From positions 1 through 48,560 of the forward strand of contig JAGWBX010000018.1 of NCBI GenBank assembly GCA_021295655.1: a DNA stretch of 48,560 nt. Direction: 5' to 3'. This document shows, piece by piece, positions 30,668 through 39,614 of the stretch. Each line of letters opens with the position of its first letter. Position 1 is the stretch's first letter. Source of the stretch: Candidatus Latescibacterota bacterium. GTDB lineage: Bacteria > Latescibacterota > UBA2968 > GCA-2709665. The notes under the pieces were generated by a model. That model searched no databases. It worked only from the letters and a program-made list of their open reading frames with translations, and was not told the DNA's origin. The position numbers and the translations under genes are program-made.

Positions 30668-31783
30668 TCAAAAATTGTACGTAAAATGGATGTCCAACCG
30701 GTTGGCGACCCCGTCGTTCGGTCCCTTGTAGGTGGTTTGCCAGTACAGATATTCTACCGCCACCTGCAAAGGCTTCCACGGCCGATATCGGCCGACAGCG
30801 TAGAAGGCCCCGTTCCTGGTGCGCCCGCCCGAGGGCACGCCATTTTCGTCCGGCTTCTCCATCGTTGCCCCTGCGTAGAGCTTCCACTGGGCATTGGGCA
30901 TGATCACGATCTGCGCCCACCCGCCGGTGGAGGCAATCTCCTCGCCCGTCGTTGTGTTGACCCCCTGGCCGATACCGCCCCGGATGTCCGTGAGATTGCT
31001 TCCGGTCCAGGCTTCGCCCTGTACCATGAATTGTTCGGTAAGGGAGATCGAGGCATCCAGACCCACGGCTGTCGAGGTGAAGCTTGTCTCGCCGCCCACG
31101 GGTTCGGCAGTCTCCTCGGCGCCCCAATGGGCCCACGCGCCTGCCTTGAATTTCGGCTGCTGGAATCCCAGCCGCGCCTGCAGGAAAGGCACCGCCGCAT
31201 CCCAGCCGTCCATGATGCCGTTTCTGTCCAGGTCTTTCCTGTCCACGGCCCCGGTCTGTCCCGCCGCAATCGCCAGGGAAAATCCGCCTTCCGGCTTGTA
31301 CGTGAGCCTCGCCTGCGGATGGCGGTCTCCCAGGTTACCCGCGTGCCACATCAGCCCGTCGTTGTTGGCGATCGGAAAGATCGGCGAAATGACGTCCCAG
31401 GCCTGGCCCGCCAGAAATTGCCAGTCCCCTCGCTGCAGGTTGAAATAGGCCTGACGAAGCCTCAGAATCTGGCGCGACTCGCTGCCGCCGTTCTGGAAAT
31501 CCACCTCGACGAGACCGCTGATGCTGGATCTCTCGTCAAGTTTTACGGGTTTGAATCTCGCGCCCAACCGGGTAAGACGAGGGTACATGGTCAAATTGCC
31601 ATCGGTTTCGGCGCCAGGATCTTCCGGCTTTACCCAGAAGCCGAATTGGTGGCTTTGCATCTTCGAATCGTCGATAACGGCGTCGAAACGGACAAAACCG
31701 TAAATCGTGAATTCTCCGGCAAAGGCCATATCCACCCCCCACAGCAGACAGCCCAAAATAGCTGCGGCAATTGCCTTTTTCAC
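30668..31783 (-). CDS. outer-membrane porin-like beta-barrel protein
   Basis: A 371-residue protein with a signal sequence (KKAIAAAILGCLLWGVDMAF, cut near AFA-GE) and alternating-residue beta strands: FTIYGFVRFDAVIDDS, RLTRLGARFKPVKLDERSSI, SGLVEVDFQNGG, RLRQAYFNLQRGDWQFLAGQ, VAVEYLYWQTTY, and a terminal NRLDIHFTYNF ending in Phe, the BAM recognition residue. It probably forms a diffusion pore; it resembles DcaP/porin-type sequences rather than a specific channel. GTG at 31783-31781 is chosen because AAAGGA lies 8 bases upstream and the signal sequence starts there; the longer frame is not signal-like. It lies 81 bases upstream of the receptor gene on the same strand and may be co-transcribed with it. 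Confidence 0.85.
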   Translation of the reverse strand: MKKAIAAAILGCLLWGVDMAFAGEFTIYGFVRFDAVIDDSKMQSHQFGFWVKPEDPGAETDGNLTMYPRLTRLGARFKPVKLDERSSISGLVEVDFQNGGSESRQILRLRQAYFNLQRGDWQFLAGQAWDVISPIFPIANNDGLMWHAGNLGDRHPQARLTYKPEGGFSLAIAAGQTGAVDRKDLDRNGIMDGWDAAVPFLQARLGFQQPKFKAGAWAHWGAEETAEPVGGETSFTSTAVGLDASISLTEQFMVQGEAWTGSNLTDIRGGIGQGVNTTTGEEIASTGGWAQIVIMPNAQWKLYAGATMEKPDENGVPSGGRTRNGAFYAVGRYRPWKPLQVAVEYLYWQTTYKGPNDGVANRLDIHFTYNF

Positions 31784-31906
31784 GAATCGATCCTTTTCAG
31801 ATGGGTATCCAGGTCCGGAACCGCGCTGGCCGTACGAACTCCTGGCCTTCCTGCCGAAGCATGCGAGACAGGCGGCGGAATAGTGAAGCATTCACCCGAC
31901 GGGACA

Positions 31907-32140
31907 CTAAGATTCAGCGACCTCTTCCGCACCGTCGCCGTCTTGCGCACGGACTCGTTCCACGAATGACCGGCCCCTGTTTACGGCTCTGTCTACATTG
32001 CGTCGAACGGTCTGGCGGGTTTCGATACCGCTCCGGGGCGCCAGTAGAACACCGGCGATTATTCCCAGGGCCATCCCGATGATGGCGCCGAGGCCGAATA
32101 CCCCCAGGCAAAAGCTCATGTTATTCGTCTGCCGATCCAC
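31907..32140 (-). CDS. small YtxH-family membrane protein
   Basis: A 77-residue protein with a single membrane span (FCLGVFGLGAIIGMALGIIA) followed by GVLLAPRSGIETRQTV, the hallmark of YtxH-type small stress or envelope proteins. A basic then acidic tail follows, ending in EEVAES. The function is not known; family members are often induced by general stress. Start GTG at 32140-32138, with GAGGAGG five bases upstream. The strong promoter-like sequence at 32197-32225 drives it. Confidence 0.8.
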   Translation of the reverse strand: MDRQTNNMSFCLGVFGLGAIIGMALGIIAGVLLAPRSGIETRQTVRRNVDRAVNRGRSFVERVRAQDGDGAEEVAES

Positions 32141-32196
32141 CGAAACCTCCTCGTCAGCTGGTTGTCCCGCAATCCAATTCCCGCACGAATCCCTAA

Positions 32197-32225
32197 TTTA
32201 TAATGCAAATTATCAGATTAGTCAA
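32197..32225 (-). promoter_or_regulatory. sigma70-type promoter of the YtxH gene
   Basis: On the minus strand: TTGACT (32225-32220), a spacer of exactly 17 bases, and TATAAA (32202-32197), both one base from consensus, in a locally AT-rich stretch. It lies 57 bases upstream of the GTG start of the YtxH gene. This is the best promoter match I found in the window. Confidence 0.7.
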
Positions 32226-32281
32226 TTTATCTGGTAGAATCAGTTGCGAAGCGGCGCGTATTAGCGGCGCGGCATCATCCG

Positions 32282-33664
32282 CTACCGGAAGCGAATGGCG
32301 TAGAGGTCGGCCTCCTTCATCGCCACGCGAAGACGCACCGGCCTTCCCGCAAGCGCAGACACGTCCGGGCCGCTGTCCCAGTTGACCGCCCTGGCGATCT
32401 CGTCTCCATAGATCTCGACGCATTCGGAGAGCGTGTAGCCCTCGATGGGCCTGCCCTGCTCGTCCTGCATCTCGAACCGGATTTCGCCGGCCACGGACGT
32501 CGAGTAGTTGATGACCAGCTCGCCGCCAGCGAACGTGAAGGGCCTGGTCACAATCTCGCCGCCGCGGAAGGGTGCGTTGACGGAGACGAATCCGTCGGTC
32601 CGAAGGACGCCTCGACGAAGCCGGCACGACGGGTTCCGGTAGTTCTCCACGTAGTAGATCGAGATCTCCTCGGGCCCCATGGGCACAACGCCGACGCCGG
32701 CGGCCATATTCCGCTCATTCCAGTTCCTCGAGTCGAAGCCGGGACGGATGAACGGACCCATAAACCGGCGGTCCCACCGGATGCCGTCCCGGCTGGACAT
32801 GAAGACCCCCTCGGACAGGCCGTCAAACCCCCAGTCCTTGTGAAACTTCCGGCCAAGCCGAAGCCGCTTGGGAAACATCAGGTAGACGTGGGGAGCACGG
32901 AAGTAGGGGGTCGCTGCGTTGGTGTACAGGTGCTCCTTCTGTCTTCCGCCCATGTCGATCAGTTCCGGCACGGACCAGTTCAGGAAGTCGTCCGACTCGG
33001 CGCGCCGAATCGACCGGTATACGCCGCCCTGAGCGGGGCCCACGCCACAATCGCAACCGGGCGTGAAACCCCTCAGGTAACTGACGTACTTGCGAATATT
33101 GACGTCCCAGAAGGCCACGTTGGGCGAGTCGAATCCGGGGTGGGCGTCGGGTGGCGCATGCAGGATCGGCCCGTCCCGGATCAGTTCCCAATGGATGCCG
33201 TCGGGCGAACCGTAACCGTAAATCGTACTGCGCCCGTCCAGCTTCTCGCCCCTCAGGAATCCCTTGTACCGCCATGAGTCCGGCGCGGCCGGATTGGGAT
33301 CTTTGAAGACGCAGGCGTTCCAGTGCGTGGCCCCCATGACGATGTTGTTCTCCCTGGAGCCCTGGAACTCGTGGAGCCCGAGGGTTGGACGCTCGAAGTG
33401 GATGCCGTCGGGGCTCTCGGCGTAACAGGTCGTCCGGTTCGTTCCGTCAGGGCCGGGGGCGCGGTACCACAGGCGGTAACGCCCGTCGTCCAGGATGACG
33501 TTGGCGACCCACGAGGTCTCCCCTTCCCAGGGTTGGTCGAAGTCCAGGACGACCTCAGCCGGCGCCGGAGGATGGAGCTTGAGGCTCGTGCCCGTCATCG
33601 TGTCGATCAACCAGTCGTCGACGAACAGCTCAAGCCTGGAGTGTATGTCTCTGACGCCAGCCAT
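32282..33664 (-). CDS. glycoside-hydrolase-like beta-propeller protein (GH32/43-type fold)
   Basis: A 460-residue cytoplasmic protein without signal peptide. It begins DIHSRLELFVDDWLIDTM and then shows repeated propeller-blade patterns: DGRYRLWYRAPGPDG, TTCYAESPDGIHFERPTLGL, STIYGYGSPDGIHWELIRDG, FWDVNIRKYVSYLRGFTPGC, GVFMSSRDGIRWDRRFMGPF. Such five-bladed folds are typical of GH32/43/68-type enzymes and their relatives. The C-terminal 100 residues (VTRPFTFAGGELVINYSTSV, IRFEMQDEQGRPIEGYT) form a beta-sandwich. I cannot point to the catalytic acids with certainty, so hydrolase activity is only likely. The ATG at 33664 has GGAGG six bases upstream; a GTG six codons earlier is less good. Confidence 0.78.
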   Translation of the reverse strand: MAGVRDIHSRLELFVDDWLIDTMTGTSLKLHPPAPAEVVLDFDQPWEGETSWVANVILDDGRYRLWYRAPGPDGTNRTTCYAESPDGIHFERPTLGLHEFQGSRENNIVMGATHWNACVFKDPNPAAPDSWRYKGFLRGEKLDGRSTIYGYGSPDGIHWELIRDGPILHAPPDAHPGFDSPNVAFWDVNIRKYVSYLRGFTPGCDCGVGPAQGGVYRSIRRAESDDFLNWSVPELIDMGGRQKEHLYTNAATPYFRAPHVYLMFPKRLRLGRKFHKDWGFDGLSEGVFMSSRDGIRWDRRFMGPFIRPGFDSRNWNERNMAAGVGVVPMGPEEISIYYVENYRNPSCRLRRGVLRTDGFVSVNAPFRGGEIVTRPFTFAGGELVINYSTSVAGEIRFEMQDEQGRPIEGYTLSECVEIYGDEIARAVNWDSGPDVSALAGRPVRLRVAMKEADLYAIRFR

Positions 33665-33771
33665 GGGGCATCCTCCTGTCACGCCGCTGATGGACCAATA
33701 TGATTAACGCCAATGCTGAAACCTCCGGCTGACTGACGGGCAGGTTCCCCGCGGCAGCTACGCACATCCGG

Positions 33772-34995
33772 CTAGTTCCAATCCACCGGCGATTCCAGCA
33801 CACCCAGCACGGCCCTTCTGACCCGGTCCAGGCCCAGTATCACCGTCCACCTCCGAACCAGGTCCGAGTCTTCGAACCGTCGCCCCTGCTCGTTCGTCAT
33901 CAGATCGCCCGGCCCCCGAACCGCGATTGCAGTCGATCTTCCTTCAAACGGTCCTATCATCGCCAACCCAACGCCGCCTTCTGGCACAACCCGCTTTGCC
34001 AGATGTGCCGCCAGCGTCAGGGCGTCGGCTCCTTGCGGCACATCGGAGCGTGCGGCTGCTATCGCCTCCTCGGCCCGGCTCCCGTGCAAATCCGAGGTAA
34101 CGACGCGCTCGAATCCCGCTTCGTTCAACTCCCGGGAAAGTTGCCCACCTGTGAGGGAATCCACCACCCCCAGCGTCAATTCCCGCTCTGACAGCAGCCT
34201 GCCCACAACCTCGGATACGGTCGCTTTGTCGACACCATAGACCGCCACACCCAGCCGGTTCCGAAGTTCGGTTTCCATGCCGGCTACCAACGTCCTGGCT
34301 TCATCTTCCGAATCGGCCCTGGCTGTAATGCGAACGTCCGTCTGTCCCGCGTGCGCGGCCAGACCAACCGTCGGGTTCGAAGACGTCATCAAGTCCCCGA
34401 TACCCCTGTCGATATTGCTTTCGCCAACCGCGCAGGTCCGAAGTACCCCCACCCGGATAACCTTCACACCGCCCATCCATTCAACAAGCAGCGGCACGAC
34501 GGTATGCTCCATCATATGCGCCAGTTCGCGGGGCACTCCGGGCAGGCAGATAATGAATCCCCGTCCTCCTGTATCTTCACTCAGAAAACAAGGCGCCGTT
34601 CCAACGGGGTTCTCCAGCGGCCGGGCGCCTTCCGGCAGGTACGCCTGCCGTTTGTTGTTCGCGGCCATTTCTCGTCCGAAGTTGCGAAAGCGCGCCGCAA
34701 TCTGACGTTCCAGCACCTCGCTGAATATTAACTGTCGACCCGTCGCGCGCGCAATCGCCTGCCGGGTCACGTCGTCCACGGTCGGCCCGATACCCCCGGA
34801 CGTAATCACCACGTCCGATCGATCCAGCGCGAGATTGAGTACCTGCGTTATACGCTCCTCGTTGTCTCCCACGGTGGTCTTGTAATAGAGGTCCATACCG
34901 ATATTCCGGAGCGCGACCGCCAGCAGATTCGCGTTCGTGTCGACGATTTCTCCCAGCAGAAGCTCGGTTCCGATCATAACGATTTCCGCGCGCAC
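33772..34995 (-). CDS. cinA: CinA family protein (NMN deamidase / MoaB-like)
   Basis: A 407-residue two-domain protein. Residues 1-170 are the MoaB/MogA-like COG1058 domain (AEIVMIGTELLLGEIVDTNA, SDVVITSGGIGPTVDDVTRQ, GFIICLPGVPRELAHMM), hydrolysing ADP-ribose-type pyrophosphates in the family. Residues 250-407 correspond to the CinA C-terminal domain, which in active NMN deamidases carries AESCTGG. Here it reads VDSLTGGQLSREL (Glu and Cys replaced), and the rest is diverged, so deamidase activity is doubtful. GTG at 34995-34993 follows GGAGGAGGAG. No clear operon partners. Confidence 0.92.
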   Translation of the reverse strand: MRAEIVMIGTELLLGEIVDTNANLLAVALRNIGMDLYYKTTVGDNEERITQVLNLALDRSDVVITSGGIGPTVDDVTRQAIARATGRQLIFSEVLERQIAARFRNFGREMAANNKRQAYLPEGARPLENPVGTAPCFLSEDTGGRGFIICLPGVPRELAHMMEHTVVPLLVEWMGGVKVIRVGVLRTCAVGESNIDRGIGDLMTSSNPTVGLAAHAGQTDVRITARADSEDEARTLVAGMETELRNRLGVAVYGVDKATVSEVVGRLLSERELTLGVVDSLTGGQLSRELNEAGFERVVTSDLHGSRAEEAIAAARSDVPQGADALTLAAHLAKRVVPEGGVGLAMIGPFEGRSTAIAVRGPGDLMTNEQGRRFEDSDLVRRWTVILGLDRVRRAVLGVLESPVDWN

Positions 34996-35049
34996 GTCTC
35001 CTCCTCCACGTTTCCTTTCATCGTCTTGAGTCTTCCCGACCGAGACCTA

Positions 35050-35280
35050 ACCCCTAACCCCCTTCCTGAAGGAAGGGGGAACGGTGATTGGCCATTTTAT
35101 CGGTGAGGCGACTCCTGGTTTACCTCCCCCTTTCGTTTAGGAGAGGGGGCCGGGGGGAGAGGTCGGCGGGGCCGGGAGGACGGGTTGCTTTTGACTTTGC
35201 CTTTCGCCGTTGCTTCTTCTCCCCTCTCCCCTCTTGCGTCTCCCTGGTTTTGGGGAGAGGACCGCCATTCGCGGTCGCCC
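35050..35280. repeat. intergenic repeat region with C/G-run hairpins
   Basis: The 363-base gap 34996-35358 holds no gene. It contains the perfect palindrome CCCCCTTCCTGAAGGAAGGG (from about 35057), matching those at 9.05 and 10.23 kb, then CTCCCCCTTTCGTTTAGGAG AGGGGG (about 35124-35149) and further CTCCCC/GGGGAG runs to about 35262. An AGCTGAC-type patch follows at 35322-35355. Hairpins between convergent or tandem genes may act in termination, but none has a clear T-run. Confidence 0.55.
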
Positions 35281-35358
35281 ACGTAACGGCGTTGACGTCA
35301 CCTGATACGGTTTTTGCTTTTAGCTGACTGCTGAGAGCTGCAAGCTGACAGCTGCATT

Positions 35359-36948
35359 TCATCGAAAAACCGGTGCGGCGGCCGGTTCGATCGCCACGTT
35401 CACGCACGCTGGAAGGCCGGACGCCACCGCATCGTGCAGCGCGGCCGGGAGATCCTCCGTGCGGTCCACATATGCCCCGTATCCGCCCAGCGCCTCCGTC
35501 ACGCGATCGTATCTCGTCCCCAGCAGATCGCAACCCACCGTACGATCCGGCCCATAAGTCGTGACCTGCAATTGATGCTCGGCATTCCACCTTGCGTCGT
35601 TTCCGACGATTGCGACAACCGGGAGTCCATAGCGCAATGCCGTATCCAGTTCCATCGCATGGTAACCGAACGTCCCGTCCCCCAGCAATACGAACACGGC
35701 CCTGTCCGGATAGGCCAGCTTTGCCGCCAGACCCATCGGCAATGCGCTCCCGATGGCGCCGGACGGCCCGTTGATCAATCTGAACTCCGCCGTCAATCCT
35801 GCCTGCGCCCACTGCCCGAATTCACCTCCATCGCTTACGAATATCGCCCCTTTATCCAGGAACGGCTGCACTGCATCGCACACGTCCAACGGATGCACGG
35901 GACTCGCGGCCGGGCTCAACAGGCCGTCCCAGTCAGCCGGTGTGGCCACACGCAAACTGTCCACGTCCGACCGCCACGTCCCGGAATTCCAGGACCGCGC
36001 GCGCGCCATTTCCGCAAGCCGCCGTGTCGCTTTCCACGGGTCCGCGCACAGACGCAACGCGACACAGGGATGGTCCCTCAATTCGCTCCGGTCCGCGTCG
36101 ATTTGTATGAACCTTCGCTCCTCGGAAAAAACCGGGGCCTGGCCGAAGCGCAGTGAAAAATCGAGCTTTTTGCCAATTAGAAGCACCACGTCGGCATCCG
36201 CCAGACATGTGGTGGCCAGGCGCAGCGCCGGATCGTTCACGCCGCGCGGGCTCTCCATCGGCAGCGCCGGAATTCCCGTTGCCGCCACCAGCGCTTCCAC
36301 GGCCAGCCAGCGCCGGCCCCGCCCCGTCGCGGGCCCGGCCAGAATCAGCGGCCGCTCCGCACGACCTAACAGATCCAGCACAACCTCCATATTTCCGTCC
36401 ACCGCGTCCGCCGCACCCTTCGAGTGCGAACGGCACGTGCCCCGTACGGATGTCTCCAGGACATCCGACGGCAAACTCAGATGCACGGGACCGGGCCGGC
36501 CGGAAACCGCCAGTTCCAGCGCCCTGGACAGATCGCCTTCCAGATCTTCGCTTCTCTCCACTCTCCAGGATGCCTTCGCCACCGGACGAGCGGCGGCGGC
36601 CTGGTCGATCTCCTGAAACGCGCCCTTTCCGATCTGCGCCTCCGGACAGTGACCGCTCAACATCAACAGCGGCGACTCCGCCATCAACGCCACGTAGAGC
36701 CCCGTCAATCCGTTGCAGTGTCCGGGCCCCGCCGTCAACAATGCGACGCCGGGCTCCTCCGTCAACCTCCCCCAGCCGTCCGCCATATGGACGGCTGCGG
36801 CTTCGTGGCGGGTGTGAAACAATTCAATGTCCCGCCCGATGGTTGCATCGTAAACCGAAAGGATCTGATTGCCCGAAAGCGAAAACAGATGCTTAACCCC
36901 GGCCGCGATCAGACCTTCGACCAGTACATCCGCACCGGTCATCGACAT
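35359..36948 (-). CDS. thiamine-pyrophosphate-dependent enzyme (acetolactate synthase/decarboxylase type)
   Basis: A 529-residue enzyme with the three-domain TPP fold. PYR domain with the cofactor-activating glutamate E49 (HTRHEAAAVHMADGWGR), central domain (RPLILAGPATGRGRRW), and PP domain with the TPP motif GDGTFGYHAMELDTALRYG ending IVGNDARWN. The family includes acetolactate synthase, benzoylformate and oxalyl-CoA decarboxylases. Active-site residues do not settle which; oxalate chemistry is conceivable with the OFA carrier at 27 kb (weak inference). The ATG at 36948 has AGGAAGGG upstream; 13 more codons are open upstream without support. It follows the amidohydrolase gene by 49 bases and probably shares its operon. 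Confidence 0.9.
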   Translation of the reverse strand: MSMTGADVLVEGLIAAGVKHLFSLSGNQILSVYDATIGRDIELFHTRHEAAAVHMADGWGRLTEEPGVALLTAGPGHCNGLTGLYVALMAESPLLMLSGHCPEAQIGKGAFQEIDQAAAARPVAKASWRVERSEDLEGDLSRALELAVSGRPGPVHLSLPSDVLETSVRGTCRSHSKGAADAVDGNMEVVLDLLGRAERPLILAGPATGRGRRWLAVEALVAATGIPALPMESPRGVNDPALRLATTCLADADVVLLIGKKLDFSLRFGQAPVFSEERRFIQIDADRSELRDHPCVALRLCADPWKATRRLAEMARARSWNSGTWRSDVDSLRVATPADWDGLLSPAASPVHPLDVCDAVQPFLDKGAIFVSDGGEFGQWAQAGLTAEFRLINGPSGAIGSALPMGLAAKLAYPDRAVFVLLGDGTFGYHAMELDTALRYGLPVVAIVGNDARWNAEHQLQVTTYGPDRTVGCDLLGTRYDRVTEALGGYGAYVDRTEDLPAALHDAVASGLPACVNVAIEPAAAPVFR

Positions 36949-36997
36949 GGAATGTGCCCTTCCTGATTCCACAACGGTGGCGCACAACCCGAAGAAT

Positions 36998-38221
36998 CTA
37001 CGCGTTCGAATCCGGCATTAACCTGTCGAACCTGCCTCTCACCAGCGCATGCATCTCGCGCGCCCTGTGGAATGTCTCCGCGACTTCCTCTTTCAGGTCT
37101 TCCGGCCTGTACAGGTTTCCTTTTCGAACGGTCAATACAGGCTGAATCATGCGCGAGCCCACCTCCAGGTTGTCGCGCACGTCCCGGAACTCGAACGCGC
37201 CGTAACGCACCTCGAACGCGGCCAGGTCCGCAACAGTCCCAACCTTCAACGTTCCGAGTTCGTTGTCCCGTCCAATCGCGGCGGCCGGCGCGGCCGTTGT
37301 CTGGTAAACAACCTCCGGCAACTCCATTCCCAGGTTCAGCATCTTGGAGGCCGTTTCGGGCAGACTGCAGACCGGATCGTTCAAACACAGCACGTGCAGG
37401 TCCGTGCTGATCACGTCCGAAGGAAAACCCTGCGAAAGCGCCTTTTTGGCAACTTCGAACATGAAACTTCCGCCGCCGTGGCCCAGGTCGAACAGGACCC
37501 CCCGTTCCCTTGCCGCCCACACCTCCGGAATAACCCGTCCCCCCGGGTCGAGGATCGTATCGCCGCCACCGTGATAGCAGTGGGTGACGATATCGCCGGG
37601 ACGGACCTCGCCCAGCACGTCGGGCAAAGGAACGCCGGCTCCGGCGTGCACCATCACCTTCGAATTCGAAAGCTCGGCGGCCTTTACCGCGAGTTTCAGC
37701 GGCGCCACCCCGTTGTCCCCCACCTGATGCCTTCCCTCGCGCACCTTCACGCCCACGCAGAGGTCCGGCCACCGACCGATGATGTACGCCGTACGTTCCG
37801 GATCCGCATACCTCAAGTCCAGCATCTCACCCACGGGTCCGCAGGTCAACCCGATTCCACTGATGTGCACAAACGTCAGGACCTGCGTCCGCGCCGGCGC
37901 CGCCACGTAATCGTGGAAACCCATGAAATTCGCCCATCCCGGGCTTCCCGCGTCCACAACCGTTGTCACGCCGGTCGCCAGGCAGAGCGCATCCCCCTGA
38001 ATGCCCCAGGTGGTTGCTCCCGCATAGATGTGGGTATGGATATCGATCCAGCCCGGCGTCAGGATGCTTCCTCCCAGGTCCACGGTTTCTTTCGCGGGCT
38101 CGGCGATTTCCTTCTCCACGGCGGCGATCTTCTCGCCGTGCACCGCCACGTCGTACTCCCCGTTCAATCCCTGCGCACCGTCAATCACGGTGGCGCCTTT
38201 AAGTACGAGGTCATAGATCAT
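36998..38221 (-). CDS. amidohydrolase/deacetylase family metallohydrolase
   Basis: A 407-residue TIM-barrel metal hydrolase of the dihydroorotase-like amidohydrolase superfamily. Metal site: H62 and H64 (WIDIHTHIY), K159 as the likely carboxylated lysine (VGVKVREG), H192 (VMVHAGAG), H214/H217 (VTHCYHGGG) and the catalytic aspartate in ISTDLHVL near 275. Such enzymes split C-N bonds in cyclic amides or N-acyl amino acids/sugars. Its ATG overlaps the TGA of the Nudix gene (ATGA), showing translational coupling. The order PhyH, Nudix, amidohydrolase, TPP enzyme suggests one catabolic operon whose substrate is unknown. Confidence 0.92.
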   Translation of the reverse strand: MIYDLVLKGATVIDGAQGLNGEYDVAVHGEKIAAVEKEIAEPAKETVDLGGSILTPGWIDIHTHIYAGATTWGIQGDALCLATGVTTVVDAGSPGWANFMGFHDYVAAPARTQVLTFVHISGIGLTCGPVGEMLDLRYADPERTAYIIGRWPDLCVGVKVREGRHQVGDNGVAPLKLAVKAAELSNSKVMVHAGAGVPLPDVLGEVRPGDIVTHCYHGGGDTILDPGGRVIPEVWAARERGVLFDLGHGGGSFMFEVAKKALSQGFPSDVISTDLHVLCLNDPVCSLPETASKMLNLGMELPEVVYQTTAAPAAAIGRDNELGTLKVGTVADLAAFEVRYGAFEFRDVRDNLEVGSRMIQPVLTVRKGNLYRPEDLKEEVAETFHRAREMHALVRGRFDRLMPDSNA

Positions 38222-38784
38222 CCCATGGTTTCTCCGCTTCCCGGCTCAACCAGAATGCGTTCCCGCTCGGCACCTGTTCGAGTCAGATATTTCTGAAAGA
38301 ACTCCTGCGGAGACATCCCGGATTCCATAAATATCCGGCGCAGATCGCTCTGGTTCACGTCGGCTTCCCACGGCCAGATCCGGTCCTGCAGACAGACTGT
38401 TCCGCAGATCCTGTCCAGTGAATCACCGATCCACCGCCGGTGCCACCAGACAAAGGGCTCCGGCAGTTGAGCGGCAAAAAAATAACCGGATTCGATAACC
38501 TCCTCAGGTTGCGGTGTCATTCCATGGCTGAGGGGTCGGGCCGCAAAGACAACGCTGTGGTTACCGCCTGAAAGCCACCGCGGACTTGCGTAGATCCCCA
38601 CAAGCCGCGTCAGTTCGATTTCAATCCCCGTTTCTTCATTGACCTCCCGGATGGCGGTTTCCGCAACCGTCTCTCCTGATTCAACGTTCCCGCCCGGCAA
38701 TGCCCAGGCCTCGCAGTCCCGCCTCTTGATCAGCAACACTTTCCCGGCGGAAATGACAACCGCCGCTGCTCCGAACGTCGGCAT
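38218..38784 (-). CDS. Nudix hydrolase
   Basis: A 188-residue Nudix enzyme that would hydrolyse a nucleoside-diphosphate-linked compound. The Nudix box is complete (GNVESGETVAETAIREVNEE then TGI, residues 32-54) with the Mg2+-binding REVNEE. The C-terminal 70 residues (PFVWWHRRWIGDSLDRICGT) are an extension beyond the core. ATG at 38784 is preferred, with GGGAGACGGA before it; a TTG at 38826, only two bases from the PhyH stop, is the alternative and would add 14 residues. It overlaps the amidohydrolase start by four bases. Confidence 0.88.
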   Translation of the reverse strand: MPTFGAAAVVISAGKVLLIKRRDCEAWALPGGNVESGETVAETAIREVNEETGIEIELTRLVGIYASPRWLSGGNHSVVFAARPLSHGMTPQPEEVIESGYFFAAQLPEPFVWWHRRWIGDSLDRICGTVCLQDRIWPWEADVNQSDLRRIFMESGMSPQEFFQKYLTRTGAERERILVEPGSGETMG

Positions 38785-38828
38785 TCCGTCTCCCTGCTTC
38801 GCTGTGCCTGGCCGCAACCAATTCAATG

Positions 38829-39614
38829 CTACCGGAAATGCGGATGTTCCATCACCGCCCGTTCAGCCTCCGTCATGTCCAGAATGTAGTCAGGATACGT
38901 CACCGTATGCGCGCCCGGTCCGTAGGCCTGAAATCCCGGACTGAACTTGTACAGCAGCGCCCGCCGCTGATGGTCGGCCGTCCATGGCAACGTCCCGTGG
39001 GTCAGTGTCTCCGTAAAAATCACCACGTCTCCTGCGCGCCCACTGACCTCCACCACATGTTCCTGGTATTTCTCACCCCGCGTCATCTCCCTCGGACACG
39101 CCAGATTCGCCTTGTGGCTGCCCGGCAACACCGCCACACCCCCGTCGCCCGGCCCCTCGTCCGCCAGCAGATACTCCACGACCGTCAGCCCGCAGTAGAT
39201 GCGTCCGTTCTTGAAAAAATAGGCCTCGGAAAGATCCGGGCGCTCCACGCCGCCCCCGTGCAGCGTGCCCCCTTCGCAGCCCTTGTCCATGGCAATCAGA
39301 CCGGGCCCGTGATCCAGCCGATATCCTTTGCCCAGAATCACGTGCAGATAAGGCATCACACGGGGATGCACGAGCATCGCCCTGAAGGGTTCACACCACG
39401 GCCGCTCCCATGCCAGCATTCCGCCCAGATCCTTCCTGTTCGACGTGCCCCCAAGCGCCGGCGCGCCAATCGTGAGCGACCCCTCTCTCTCCTTGAGCTG
39501 ATCGGCGTGGCGATCGATCGCCTCGTTGCAGCGGTCGACTTCCTCCGATGTCAGGACATCCTTGAGTACCAGGTACCCGTTCAAATCGAAGAGGTATTTT
39601 TCGTCGTCCGTCAT
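38829..39614 (-). CDS. PhyH (phytanoyl-CoA dioxygenase) family protein, HxG variant
   Basis: A 261-residue Fe(II)/2-oxoglutarate dioxygenase-fold protein. It begins with the family's LFDLNGYLVLKDVLTSEEVD. The first iron-ligand region reads GGTLHGGGVERP: H119-G-G, without the Asp/Glu normally two residues later. The distal histidine is H206 (ETLTHGTLPW) and R217/R218 would bind 2-oxoglutarate. LDHGPGLIAM and VVEYLLADEGPGDGGVAVLP complete the cupin core. In radical halogenases a missing carboxylate leaves room for chloride, but this also occurs in a PhyH subfamily of unknown chemistry. First gene of the PhyH-Nudix-amidohydrolase-TPP set. Confidence 0.88.
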   Translation of the reverse strand: MTDDEKYLFDLNGYLVLKDVLTSEEVDRCNEAIDRHADQLKEREGSLTIGAPALGGTSNRKDLGGMLAWERPWCEPFRAMLVHPRVMPYLHVILGKGYRLDHGPGLIAMDKGCEGGTLHGGGVERPDLSEAYFFKNGRIYCGLTVVEYLLADEGPGDGGVAVLPGSHKANLACPREMTRGEKYQEHVVEVSGRAGDVVIFTETLTHGTLPWTADHQRRALLYKFSPGFQAYGPGAHTVTYPDYILDMTEAERAVMEHPHFR

